64,000 nucleotides of DNA from Apostichopus japonicus (Eukaryota > Echinodermata > Holothuroidea > Aspidochirotida > Stichopodidae), in contig NC_092581.1 of assembly GCF_037975245.1 (NCBI RefSeq), forward strand, positions 4,900,001 to 4,964,000. The letters run 5' to 3'. Each line of letters starts with the position of its first letter. Positions within the stretch are counted from its first letter, which is position 1. The notes under the pieces are model-generated. The model was not told the origin of the DNA. It saw only the letters and a program-made list of their open reading frames with translations, and did no database searches. Below are positions 10,997-24,513 of the stretch, in pieces. A program made the position numbers and the translations under genes.

Positions 10997-13900
10997 CTAT
11001 AGTTGAGAAATAAAAACAAAAGAACTTTGTTATTGTTCACACCTTTTCCTGATATAAATTCTTCTTTTTTTGTTGGCTACATAACTATATACAGAGGCAG
11101 AGGGAACTACATAGGGAGACCAATCATGGTGTGCTAAAACAATGGGTACATATTGCAGAGCTTCAAAGTATGGTCTCTCATGTTTTGAAAGTTCAAATGC
11201 ATTTCGCTTCCACCTTTCGCACCCCTCCTCTGCCACACAATATAAATTTGACTTGTTTAATTAATTTTAGCTCTCACAATGTCTAGGAATAGTTTAACAG
11301 ACGGTCAGAACCTCTAGAAAAGTACTTTTCAAAACCTTTGAGCAATTTGTAGCATGGTAAACATTCCATTATCATTTTCAATTTCAGCAAATTTTTGTAT
11401 ATTTATAATATGAATCTGTAAGTTAACACTATATTAACTATAGCAATACAGTTATACACAACGACATCGTGTTTTCACTTTCAATATCATGCCTCCTCCC
11501 CACCACTGCCCCAACCCCTCATTGCAGCCACCCCCCCCCCCCGATTACTTCCATTGATATCACACATGTGTATTTAACTTCTATTTCTGTGGGTTTTTTG
11601 TTGTTGTTGATCATATCGAATATTACATTACATTTCTGTTACTGAGATGGTCAGAATTTGTTACTAAAATGCTACCGAGAAATCAAATGCGTTTCCCAGT
11701 TTTGATTTGGAACAGTGATCGAAGATACAGCTGTCGTCGTAGGTGAATCGTGGCTGTATATATTGAAAGGTAAAACCGGATGTTAATCTCATCAATTAAA
11801 AAGAATAATATTATGTATTATATATTATAACTAGATATTATAGTTTAGTATATATGATATAATCTTATGATATAATATTATGAATTTATCTTATTCCTTT
11901 TATTTTGGTGACTAACTAGAACGTTTCATATACATGATATACCCGTAAATCTTCATCTGTTGATAAATTAACGTTTTATAAAACTGCCTACTTTCCGTGG
12001 ACAGTGTGTTCAAACTGTATATATTCAATATAGCAATTTGTACCAAAAAACGTATATGCCTATATGGTGTTTTTTGTTGTTTCAAAAGTATGTGATATTA
12101 CAATTGTTCAAAATGAGACACCTATTACCCACTTATCATTTCATCCATAATTTTACATAATTAGCAAGTACTTGTAGACGAATAAAGTTTCTACCCCCGG
12201 CGGAAAATCGTCTAACAGACAACATTATCACGGTACATTTAGAGTTAATTATGTGCACGCATTTGTTTGGCGAACAGTACTTCAAATATATATATTTCTC
12301 AGTGATTAAATATAATCACTGCAAAATATGTAAGATCTCTAAATCTCTATCTCTCCCCCCCCCCCCCCCTTTTCTCTCTCTCTCTTTGAAAAACAAAAGA
12401 AAGTTTTACAGTTGTAATAAAGAGATGTATTGTATTTTAAATATGCTTTCAACTTTTACGAATGCTTATCAAAACGGTATACTGGTATGTATAGGCTATG
12501 AAAGATTTCATTCGTCAAATGCCCTGTGTATATGAGCTTGCTAACTTCGAGCGGCTATAAAATATCAGTCTTGGTTTTTTATTCAATTTATTTGGAAAAG
12601 TGTATTTCGCATTAATTCAAATATAATTTAAACTACAAGCAAGACTCGATTTAACGTTTCCAAAGTTTCAGAACCAAAAACAGGTATCGGTGAAATAATA
12701 CCTCGCTCAAAAGAAGACAAAACTTGCCGCCCCACCCCACCAACCCCTCCCTCTCGTCTTCTACCTGCTCTGTACCAACTAAGTACCCATTATGAAAACC
12801 ATTATATCGTTAACCGCACTTTTAATTGCTTCGCAACATAACAGATTTTTCACACAAATAACTTCGAACGAAACAGTTTGTACTTTCAACCGATTGTTCA
12901 TGAATAAGCGTACCTGCTGTTTCGATATGTAAATTAATTTTTAATTGATCAGTGGGCAATTAATTTGAAATTTTGTGTTATGACTAGTTTTAGGTATTGT
13001 AATAATACTACGAATTCTGTGTTAATTTTACTTGTTTTTTATTTTGAGTCACTTTAGCGTCGAATGTTAAAACGTTCAACGGTATAGTTTTAACGATGCG
13101 TATATATAGCCTATATATGCGTGGGATATATAGGTTTACTATAGCCTACCATGCTACATGTACACAGTTTACAATTAAGTGTCACTTGGCGTCCAAATGC
13201 CTCAAGTGATTTCATAAGTCATGTGCTCACGCATTGGGTCCACATTTTTTACGCAATATAGCATGGCAGATGCTTATACGAGGTGGTATATAACATTATT
13301 CCGCCAATATAAATCCTGCTTGAGACCGTTGTGTACCATTTTTGGCCGTGTATAGGTGCCATACGTGACTTATATGTTTTCATGTGCCTTAGCATCCCTT
13401 TGTATAACATCAGACCCAATACACAAGATATGTAAGTATATAGCAACAAGTCCCTCACGTAGTTTTTGAGTCAGCTAGGCAGTCAATAGACTATATTGAT
13501 CTTCCGTTACAAGATTGATCCTCGGTGCAAAAATATTGAAAAAGCTGACGCCTTGTCCGGGCCACTGGATTGGATTACGGGAATGGGGACACAAAGGGGG
13601 CATTGATACATCTAATAAGAACAATTACAAATGAGTCGTTATCGGAGGAGTCCACCTGGTGTGCTTGAAAGATGAGTGTTTTCTACGAATGGGCCCAGGC
13701 AAACATCTCGACTTCATTCAATATTCAGTTTATTGTGCGGAAAGTGCAGTGAGTAACGGTTGGTATTGCTTTTCTATAACAGTGTAACACGGGCCGGTGT
13801 AGGGCTATATTGTGGTCTTTGAATGTTTATTGTGTGGGTTCTCCATTCAGTAAAGTGCTAGCAAGGACTTTTAATTAGCCTGATAATAGAAAATTAAATT

Positions 13901-14189
13901 AAGACGGTATAGGAATGTATAAACTGTCAATGGACAAATGAGTAAGCGAAGATTGGCGGGTGAAAAGAAAAGGAAAAGAAACAGGTGACAGGGAGGGACT
14001 GACTAAGTGTCGTCGCTGTTACAGGGTGGTATGTTGTCTGATTAATGTTTCGTACATGATGATGTTTCCTGTATCCATATCATACACGGCCTTCCTTTGA
14101 CGGTTTTGTTTATGAAGAAGTACACTGTTGGTGTTGATATGCAGTTACAGTAGGCTAGCACACACAAAAAAAGTTACAGTTATGCACTA

Positions 14190-14975
14190 ATTCTATACAG
14201 TGTCATAATAGTGCAAGATGGTACTACAGCATCTTAATACAATAAAATAATGCTGTCATTACATACTACAGCAATAAAGAGATAATACTGTTAGATACAA
14301 TGTTACAGTTTACTGCAGATTACTACTGCAGTACATTACATTATCAACTGCAGACGTTGTGTAGTATCACACGACAGTGATACAACAGTATGATATGACA
14401 ATAAAATAGTGTTGTGATAGACATACTACAGCAATAAACTGATAATACTGTTATAGATACAATGTTACAGTGTATCAAACAGATTAATACTGCAGTACAT
14501 TACATTATCAACCGCAGACGTTGTTTAGTATCATATGACAGTGATACAACAGTATGATAGGACAATAATATAGTGTTGTGATAGACATACTACAGCAATA
14601 TACTGGTAATACTGTTAGATACAATGTTACAGTGTATGAAACAGATTGATACTGCAGTACATTACATTATCAACTGCAGACGTTGTATAGTATCATACAA
14701 CAGTGATACAACAGTATGATATGACAATAAAATAGTGTTGTGATAGACATACTACAGCAATAAACTGATGGTAATACTGTAAGATACAATGTTACAGTTT
14801 ACCACACAGATTAAAACTGCACATTACATTATCAACTGCAGACGTTGTATAGTATCATATGACAGTGATACAATAGTATGATAGGACAATTAAATAGCGT
14901 TGTCATATACATACTACAGCAATAAACTGATAATACTGTTAGATACATGTGTTACAGTTTACCACACAGTTTATT
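14190..14975. repeat. Tandem repeat, unit about 162 bp, about five copies
   Basis: The landmark ACATACTACAGCAATA recurs at about 14261, 14421, 14585, 14747 and 14909, giving spacings of 160, 164, 162 and 162. Each unit also contains GATACAATGTTACAGT, CTGCAGTACATTACATTATC and GACAGTGATACAACAGTATG, with small indels and substitutions. The outer copies are more diverged than the central ones. It encodes no protein; words such as ACAGTATG and its complement make it rich in short inverted repeats. Confidence 0.92.
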
Positions 14976-16395
14976 GCAGACGATGCATACTAACGTACAC
15001 GGTAGTATTACACTATATACAGCCTAATACTACAGCCTATCCATTTACAACTTGGCACTAAGAACTGTTCCATCCGACGACCATCATTCAACCTTTCAAA
15101 AACGAAAAACAAAAGAAGTAAAATTTTCTTTTTCGATCCGTAAAAGTGGAAGACAATCTTACCAACTCGGTAAACTTTGGCATTTGCTCATTCCCAAACA
15201 TGACGTTAACATGACTACGGTACTAAATATCCAATTTCATCCAATGTTCCTAAATAATGTTCTCCCGTATTTATTGTTGTACGTTACATATTAAATTATT
15301 CACACCCCGTTAAAGATTTCTTAAAAGACATATATTTCTAAGTGTTCACTGGCAGGTTTTTTTCTGACAATGTTAAAGGACAGATGAAAAGCTGAGTACA
15401 AAAACCTCCAGGCATTTTTTTCGTTTCCTTGAGTCCAGAAATGTGATCGACAAAATGAAGGGCGTAGACAATTAGCTAATTTTATTTTATGGCTGATCAA
15501 TTCCATATAAACAGGTGACAGGCTAATTATACACCAAAAAAGGATACAAATATTCCTGGCTACAAAATCAAGAAAGAAATAAAGGGGGGAAAAACAGACT
15601 TTACGTCTTTTAATCTGAAAAAGCGCGTCAGGTTTTTTTTATGGCTTTTACCTCTCAAAACTAAAAGTGGTTATAGCAGTTAGCAGTCTAAAAAGTGGAG
15701 AATTTTTTTAACAAACATTGTCACATTAGAGATAGATAAAATTTCACTTTTAACTTTTAATAAAAAGGCAATTACAATCAAATCCTATCGTGTCATATCT
15801 TTACGATTGTTTTTCAACTCTCTTTCATTTGAACAGGCACGAGAGAGAATTGTAGAGTGATTAATTTGTAAGCCATTCTATATGATAGTAGCAAAAGTGG
15901 CGTTTGAATTGGAGGGAGTTGGTTAGGGTAATAGTATCGCTTATTAATGAAGATAATATAGTCTTTATATATTACAAAAAGCTTTTAAGAAGACATAGAG
16001 AATACAAATCATAATTATTTAAATACATAGTAGTTACGATATTACACTACATGCGACTATTTTTTTTTTTTTTATTATTATCAAAATTTACCAAAACATT
16101 TGTAGAATTTTAAAAGTATTTTACTTCATCAAAATTACTTTGCCAGGGTAGATGCTTTATGCTTTTTAAAATCCAAATCAGTTAAATTCGAAAAGTAATA
16201 AATCGAAAACGGACAGTTTTGTAAGAGTAACGATATGTTCACACACGAGTGACCATTTGGGGGTGCATATTCTAGCATATTATTACTTTTTTTAACAATT
16301 CGCAGACTTGTGTGTTCAGACTGGAAAACAGGGACTACAACAACGCCGATCAGGTTTCCGCCATTAACAGTGAAAGTTAATATGATATAAGATGT

Positions 16396-16450
16396 GTGGG
16401 GGAGGGGGTAGGGTAGGGGTAGGGTGGGGGTAGGGTGGGGAGGAGGGGGT
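16396..16450 (+). other. GGGTAGGG-type G-quadruplex-prone tract
   Basis: At least eight G-runs of three or more bases in about 55 bp, with spacers of TA, T or A (GGGTAGGGTAGGGGTAGGG, then similar). On the gene strand it is the C-rich i-motif strand. It resembles a short interstitial telomere-like (GGGTAGGG) array but lacks regular TTAGGG units. Confidence 0.75.
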
Positions 16451-17600
16451 TGATAGAAAGAAAGAGAACAACGGCAGAAAAAACAAGGGTGCTTGGACGG
16501 CTGGCAAGAAGAGAAAGGCCCGAAATTAAAAGGATAAGGACGCCGAGATGAGAGAGGGAAGGACGCAGTATAGATAGTGGAGTAACCCTTCATAGATTAA
16601 CATTGATCCCCTCTCACTGTATCTCTTATTTAATGTGTTAATCTCTTACGTGTTTTTTTTTATTCGTAAATTTCTTAAGTATTCTTTTTCTTATTATTCG
16701 TTAGTTGACTTGACTGTAATACAAATACTTAATGAATGGGTGTAACTCTACAGCAGTGTGACATTTAGAAAAGACGATTTTAATAAGGAACTTCATAATT
16801 AAAGTGAGAGAAAGAAAAGTATGTCGAGTCAGGGAGTTGTTATGGAAACAACTCCCTCGTCGAGTTCGTAACAGTTTTGGAATAAACATTTAGCTCATTA
16901 TGCATGTGTATATCGTAAACTGTACTATATAGATAACAGCCACCATAGCAACGTCTGGTGGATATGTTTTGAAATTTCTACAAATTTAGAGGAGTCGATG
17001 GGATTCTGATCTAGTGTTTTAATCTAAATTAATCTGGTTTCTCTAGTTACTGATTGGAAAAACATAAATATTGACGGTTTCTTGGACAATGTAATATTAA
17101 TATGGGTCGGACCAGTCTGCGATATTTGTTACATACACCGTATAGCTGATGATGGACAGGACTAGATCAGCAGCCTATCGCACTGGAGGAATACAGCAAG
17201 AATAGAAGTTATTGACTTCATGAATGTACTTTGGTTAACATGCTATAGGCTATGCATTGATGTATTCGCATTGCGATATAAACATGTTAAAAATAGCTAC
17301 GGTACCTAACATGTTATAGCTAGACATAGTGGGGTATTTGCAACCTCACAAATGTATTAGCACTTAACATATTTAACGAGTAATTTAAGACTTCGGTACT
17401 GCAGTCGTTTCTTCCATGATGTCTTAAGTAAGTATATTAACAGGTGAAATGAACAAAGACGTTTGAGGGGTGGCATACAAAACAGATTATCTGAGAGTAT
17501 CAAACAATATCGAGATAAACAATACAATAAACTGTGGCGAGTCTGTATTATTGTCACAATCGGAATACACGTGGATATATAGTTAATTATAATTTTTTTT

Positions 17601-17660
17601 CTTATTATATATATATGGTATATATATATATGTATATATATGGTATATATATATATAAAT

Positions 17661-17731
<71 letters not shown>

Positions 17732-17862
17732 TATATAAATACATATATGTATGCTATATATATAGGCAATATATACATAGGCTATATATAAATAGGCTAT
17801 ATATACATAGGCTATATATAGGCTATATATATAGGCTATATAAATAGGATATACATATTATA
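17601..17862. repeat. Compound AT repeat with TAGGCTATATA minisatellite
   Basis: AT alternation with GG and AA interruptions, then about six copies of TAGGCTATATA(TA)n between about 17755 and 17850 with AAATA and ACA spacers. It is imperfect and clearly tandem. Confidence 0.9.
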
Positions 17863-18671
17863 TATTGCCCCTTTTCATCTGTTTTTATGGCTTACGGCTT
17901 TCATTCTACTAAACTAGTTCTGTCAGTCAAAACATATATAGGATAATGTTTGTTGTCTCTTTATCCACATTTCTAGTCGCAGATATCTTATATGAAGAGG
18001 AGAATAACCTGTCATTGGATTGCCAACACATTACTTGGTCATGCACTTGAAATGATATACAGAATCAACAATGATGCTGGGTTTGACACCAGGCAAGTTT
18101 TACATAAGCTCTTTCTTAAAGAAAATCTGCGAGAATTCAGTCTTTGTGAGTGACCTCTATAAATAACTGTTCGATTTAGTGATTTTTTTTTCCGTAGACT
18201 ATGTTCTTCAAATTTATTCCAGACAGAATGCAAACACTGGATGTTCTTCAAATCTCTTCCAGTGAAAATACTAACAATGTTGTAAGAGCCAAGTTGGCAT
18301 GAGTCACTCTTGAATATAGAGTGGAATTTATAAATCCTTTAAGGATTCCTTAATCTGGACACTTGCTAAAGTGAGCTATCCAAGTATCTGGAATTAATAG
18401 GGCAGTATAAGTCGATCGATACAGCTTGGCTTGGTATCATTTCAAGTCATGAATACAACAGGCCACGGAACGAATACAATGATACCGAGTCCTTGAAAGA
18501 TGCCGACGACAAATAATGAAACGAGATGAGGATTTATATACAGTATATCACACACATCGATACAGTGTATATACGACACGCAATAATTTATTCTTGCACA
18601 TTGTAAAGTTTTCGTGGTCTGGGTATACAGTTCTGGGTATACAGCTGGTTTGTGGTAATGGCCATGCATGG

Positions 18672-19112
18672 GCGTCACATATTATTGCGCAATACACTTT
18701 TTTTTGGCAAATAGCGTGAATAACCCGGCAAGATTTGATATCTTAGTCAACAATGGAACGCGCTATGAAACTGTGCGTTAAATCAATGTGACCCATTTAA
18801 AAAAAAAGGTTTGCATTTAATATATAGCACTATGTTTGTTCAATCTTCGACTCAGCTATCCCTTTAACATGTAAACAGCAACCATGCGTCACATATTATT
18901 GCGCAATACACTCTTTTGCAAATAGAGTGAATAACCCGGCAAGATTTGATATCTTAGTCAACAATGGAACGCGCTATGAAACTGTGCGTTAGATCAATGT
19001 GACCCATTTAATAAAAAATAAATAAAAAAGAAACCTTTGCATTTATTATATAGGACTATGTTTCTTCAATCTTCGACTCAGCTACCCCTTTAGCATGTTA
19101 ACAGCAACCATG
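18672..19112. repeat. Tandem duplication, unit about 214-225 bp, two copies
   Basis: GCGTCACATATTATTGCGCA starts at 18672 and again at 18886. Both copies run through AACCCGGCAAGATTTGATAT, CAATGGAACGCGCTATGAAA, CTTCGACTCAGCTA and GTTAACAGCAACCATGCG or a close variant. Copy 2 has an extra A-rich insertion near 19013. High identity suggests a recent duplication. No coding frame is shared. Confidence 0.93.
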
Positions 19113-20468
19113 CGAACGTTCAGAGAAAGCCACAAAGGTGTACAAAGCTAATTAGTTTTCACAACTATATAAGTGAATGTTGTTGGTTAAAGATGCATGT
19201 TATGGGAATTTTCATGAATGTATTTCGTGATTCCAGAGAAAAGTCCTGTGGCGGGCGGAAAACATGACACTCACATGAAAGTGATATCTCAGAACCTAGT
19301 CTACTGTATTCATGTTCTTCTACTTCGAAGTATTTTTATTATTTTCAAGAGAATAAAAAAAAAAAAACTACCCAAGCACTCGTACCTTAAGGAAATAAGG
19401 CAAGCAGCTGTGAGACCGACAGAGGGTGTGGGGGGGGGGGCATGGAGGGAAGTATCTATTTCAAATATTCTCAAAATGATGAAATGCCCTCATATGACTT
19501 TATTGAATCCATACATTTTTCATTTTTATAAATTAATATGTCTGTTATTATGTTAACCGATTTTCTTCTCTTATGATAAGGACAGTTGTGATGGTGTTTT
19601 AAATAAGAGATTATTAAACAAGTAGTATTTTTCCTTGTTCTAATTAGTTCTAGCGGAAGGTGTGGGGGAGCGGAGGGGTGTTGTCGCATGCGATAATTTT
19701 CGACACACCATGACTAAACAGCGCTCTGAACCCTAATACCCCCCCCCCCCCACAATTAGGTTGGGGTCCCTGATACCGATAAAATTAGCTTCAATACCTA
19801 GCTTAGCATAACGACCCAGTAACTAAGCACTTCATGACAACACAAATGCAGAAAGGAAACAAAATCTGTGTTATCTCAAATATTTGTGATAACACTCGTG
19901 TATTCCAAATTTGTTAAACAAAATGGCGTCCGGTTGTCAAGTTTCGTTGTTATTTTGATGCGAAATTATCGTGTGTTTCTTTTTGTTGTTATACATAATT
20001 ATATTAAAATCGAGATTGATTTGTGTTAATGATTCAGAATGGTCAGAATAGAGAAGGTTAAGCTATTCGTCAATCTAATATTAAAGAAGAATTTGATACA
20101 TTTTTGAAACATATTTAATATTAATATTTAAAAAAATTCAAATTAGATACAGTGACCTGAAATCAATTTCAATTTTTTAGTTTTGGTTCGGACTATGTAA
20201 CACTCTAATCTTCCCTAAAGTCACTTTTCATAACAATTCACTGACTATATAACGCCGCGGTGTCAATATGGCCAAAGGTAAATAACTGAGAAATTGGGTG
20301 AAACATGAGCAAACATCCTTTTCGGTAAAACGAAATGGATGCATAATTTATTAGTTTGCTTGGTATGATGTGACTAGGTTTTTCTTATGTTGTAAACGGA
20401 AACTCTGTGGATACATGGCAAGGAGTGTGTAGTCATCATTTGTCCACATTTGTCACAATGGTTTAGAT

Positions 20469-20883
20469 CAGGGTTGTCCAACCTACGGCCCTCGGGCCAC
20501 AGTCCGGCCCGCCGCAGGATTGCGTCCGGCCCGCCAGAGATGCTCTACGGTGCGAAATTTTAGTGAGCAGATTTATTGATAACATTTTGAAGCTATATAA
20601 TCAATCATTCGAACCTTCTGGGTCCAAAAAAACTGCATGCAGGTCAGTTTATGTGACACTCTCTCAACGGAGGGGGGGGGGGGGGGAGGGCCTGAGCTGG
20701 ACTTTATTCATCTGTTTTATCAGGAAGGAAAATAAATCAGTGCGCTCCACGCGCAGTGCTCACATTTTGTTGCCTTGGGCTTCGGGCAAAAAATCGAAAA
20801 ATCGAGCGTAGGGTTCATGCGGCTCCCTCCTTCATAATAATCATTCCATGTGGCCCTCCTCTGCAAAAGGTTGGACAACCCTG
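20469..20883. mobile_element. Non-autonomous hAT-family MITE with intact terminal repeats
   Basis: The left terminus is CAGGGTTGTCCAACCT (20469-20484) and the right terminus AGGTTGGACAACCCTG (20868-20883), a perfect 16-bp inverted repeat of the hAT consensus type. The interior starts CGGCCCTCGGGCCACAGTCC, a GC-rich signature common in hAT MITEs, and ends in GTGGCCCTCCTCTGC. The 8-bp target duplication gtttagat is visible at 20461-20468 and 20887-20894, with three extra bases (cag) between the right terminus and the duplication. There is no transposase. Confidence 0.9.
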
Positions 20884-21354
20884 CAGGTTTAGATTAACTG
20901 TCACACGAACATACATGCACAGACAACGCTGTGGATATACGTGTTAACGTGTAACAATATATGAGACCACAAAACCCCCTGCTATGTGTGGTTTTGAAAA
21001 AAATTCTTTTACACAGCATTGCAGGCAATCATGGCAATGGCCTACGTATAATCTTGTCACTTCTTTCCGGGCACCTCTTCCAAATAATCCTGGATCTGCC
21101 ATTGCAAGGCACTTGAATTCAATTTTTGTCTAACTAACCAATTTCGATTTTTAATGCGTCTGTTGAGTCAACATTGAATAGCTAGAAATCAATCACAAAA
21201 TAAACTTCATTAGCTTGATATGTTAAGTTTTATTAATTAAAATATAACAAGAAACCCAAATTCCCTCTTTTTTTATCAAGCAAAAAAAACTTTTGTTAAA
21301 ATCGAAGTACTTTGCTAATTAACGTAAAATTTAAGATCAAGATTAGCTTGAGCA

Positions 21355-21875
<521 letters not shown>

Positions 21876-22773
21876 CATCTTTTCAGTAATGAACGTAAGG
21901 TTTTGGTCAAAGTTATTTGCCAGACGCAAAATTCTTCCTGAACAAAGACATAAACCGATGTGCGAATAGATAAGGAAGGGGCGTGAAACATAAAGACTGA
22001 AAAATCAGCACTTTTACTTTGCTGCGTTCCTGCGATCGGCCTTCTGTTCTTATCAGATAATCTTTTTGTTTGACAGCTCGAGGCTGATGGTATTAAATCT
22101 CCACACTAAAGTCCTTCACTTGCGTTGTTTAATCAAACCCCACTCAGGCCCTCTCCGTCTCCTCTTTGAGGTTCTGGCTCCGATTCGAGAGGCAATACTT
22201 TAGATGGAGATGTTTTCTCATGGCAGAAATCCTCAGCAAGAAGTGTTTTTCATCCCAACTTTATCCTAACACTTTAAACCATCTCGGATGCTCTTTTTCA
22301 GTGTCTTTTTTTTCATTGCTTTATAAAATCCACGGCACTGCTATCGTAAGTATTTACTTAAGGTCACGAAATTAGTTTAAGTTGAGCTTTTTTTTTTTTT
22401 TTTTTTAGACTCCCCCTTCTTATCCTCGTTCTTCGTATAAATTTTCGTCTTGTTCCGAGACACACATGTAAAAGTATGTGACGCATGGTATGTGTGTCGT
22501 TTGGAATAGACTATATAGCCGAATGTATAATTTCAAAATAAATGAATGTGCGGTTATAATTGAATGGATTGATAACCTTTACCGCACAATTGAAATAGAC
22601 TGTTAATGTATGACTGAAAAGAAAAGGCTGCCTTTGTTCGTTAATTGCCATTTGATAATTTGATCATTATTACGTAAAACACAAAATACCCTAAAAAACC
22701 ACCAAGAAAATGATGATTGTCCACTGGAATAGCCTTATTTGCATACTTAAGCCCTATTTTGCGTATTTAAATT

Positions 22774-23110
22774 TAGGTTGACATTATGTAAATTTGATAA
22801 AATCTTAATGGAATATGGTTAAATGCAGATTTATGTAGGCCTAGGTGCACCATTCCGGGAGTGAAGCAAACTTTAGAAGAAAAAAAATAGAAAAATTTTG
22901 GTTGACATTATGTAAATTTGATAAACTCTGAATGGACTATGGTTACATGCAGAGTTATGTAGGCCTAAGTGCACCATCTAGGCGTGAAGAAAAAATTTAG
23001 AAAAATGTAGAAAAATTTAGGTTGACATTATGTAAATTTGATAAACTCTTAACGGACTATGGTTACATGCAGTTTTATGTAGGCATAGGTGCACCATTCT
23101 GGGCGTGAAC
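22774..23110. repeat. Triplicated segment, unit about 120-124 bp
   Basis: GGTTGACATTATGTAAATTT starts at 22776, 22900 and 23020. Each copy continues GATAAA.TCT.AA.GGA.TATGG, then TTATGTAGGC.TA.GTGCACC and an A-rich end. The A-rich junctions (GAAAAATTTAG) vary in length. No coding frame is shared across copies. Confidence 0.92.
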
Positions 23111-24410
23111 AAATTTCAATAGGAACGGTTCAAATATACGGATTTTTTTAAAATAGATTCTCGAGTGGAAATCGAATGCCATTGCCGGAAAGGTTTGCCA
23201 AAAAAATGAGAGAAAAAAAGTTTAAATGCAACCGGCTAATTCAACGTCACAGAAAGAAAGTGGTCATGCATGACATTACCATGACAACGCGGATTCATCG
23301 TGCGCGTCCATCAAATGTTCGTGCCCTACAAAAGTGGTTTGTCCGAATAAGCCCTGATTAAGAATCAGTTTCACAAATAACCTTGTCCTTTTTTTTCTTC
23401 AAAAAATGGGAGATAATAAGGAGTAACGCGATATGACTTTTAAAGTACAGCTTAGACAGTTTCGACAAAGAGTTACAAAAGCTAAACGGAAAGGAAGAAA
23501 AAGAGAGAAAAAAGGAAATGCGGTCGCGATAGGAAATTAAAATTTTGAGATACCGGTAAAACGGTTTTTGATTTTAACCCAAGAGGGTAAATATGGCTTG
23601 GATTCGAGAGGTTTTTTGTCAGTCATGGCCTATAAAATCTGGATCAAACATTTTGTCAAATTCTCTGAATGTCTGGAAGGCTTTCAAGAGTAACCCTAAA
23701 GTCCTAGTTTGGAAGTACAACATGCTTATATAAGAGGCCTAGTTTAGATACGTGATTTCAATGTGACCATGATATATATATATGAAAAAATATATGAAAA
23801 TGATGTCCTCAACCATTCAAATTTTATTGGGAGAGATTTTATCAATGTGAATATAACAGTTTCTTCGAAGTACTTTAGTCTGGAAAGTGAAATACGACAC
23901 TTACATATGCAATGGATGAAACGGCTTATCAAAGAAAATAAAAGGAATCAAAAACAGACGCTTATGCACAGTTCCGTTAAAGCATTGAATATTCATGAAT
24001 GTCACGAACAAGGCCATCACAAGAGAGATGACAGGAATCATTTATGAATCGTTATTTAATAATTCAGTTCTTGATAAAAAAAAAATCATAATAATAAAAA
24101 TGGTCTGAACTGACGATGATCCTTATCAAGCAATTAAGTTAGGACACGCACAGTAACAATATTTACAAAGAGCAAAATTATTAATATGACAATGGTTTAA
24201 TTATATTTCAATTAAATGAATAATTGTGGTATAACCACTGTCACACACAGGCTACAAATATCAGATTGAATGCTGATAATTCCGTGAATCGCATTGGTAA
24301 CGTCTAGTCTACACTTTTAAACTTAAAGGCCAAACCGGGGGAAAAACAAATAAGTTACAAGCACGCACAGGTATTTATATATAAACCAGTGCCTTCATTC
24401 ACCCACAGAA

Positions 24411-24416
24411 GATATA

Positions 24417-24511
<95 letters not shown>
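24411..24511. repeat. (AT)n microsatellite
   Basis: About 100 bp of AT alternation with one GT interruption near the left end. Confidence 0.97.

Positions 24512-24513
<2 letters not shown>

Larger units (their letters stand above)
10997..20468 (-). other. Intron 2, right-hand end of gene order (first 9.5 kb next to E3)
   Basis: No exon recognised. Content: poly-C runs near 11529 and 12357, AT-rich unique sequence, the 162-bp tandem repeat (14190-14975), a G-quadruplex-type tract (16396-16450), an AT/TAGGCTATATA array (17601-17862), and a 214-bp duplication (18672-19112). The stretches 11600-14150, 15050-16380 and 19120-20460 show nothing I can name. Confidence 0.6.

Noticed and set aside
16396-16450. 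True telomeric array
   Set aside because: The units are irregular (GGGTAGGG, GGGGTAGGG, GGGTGGGGG) and only 55 bp long.
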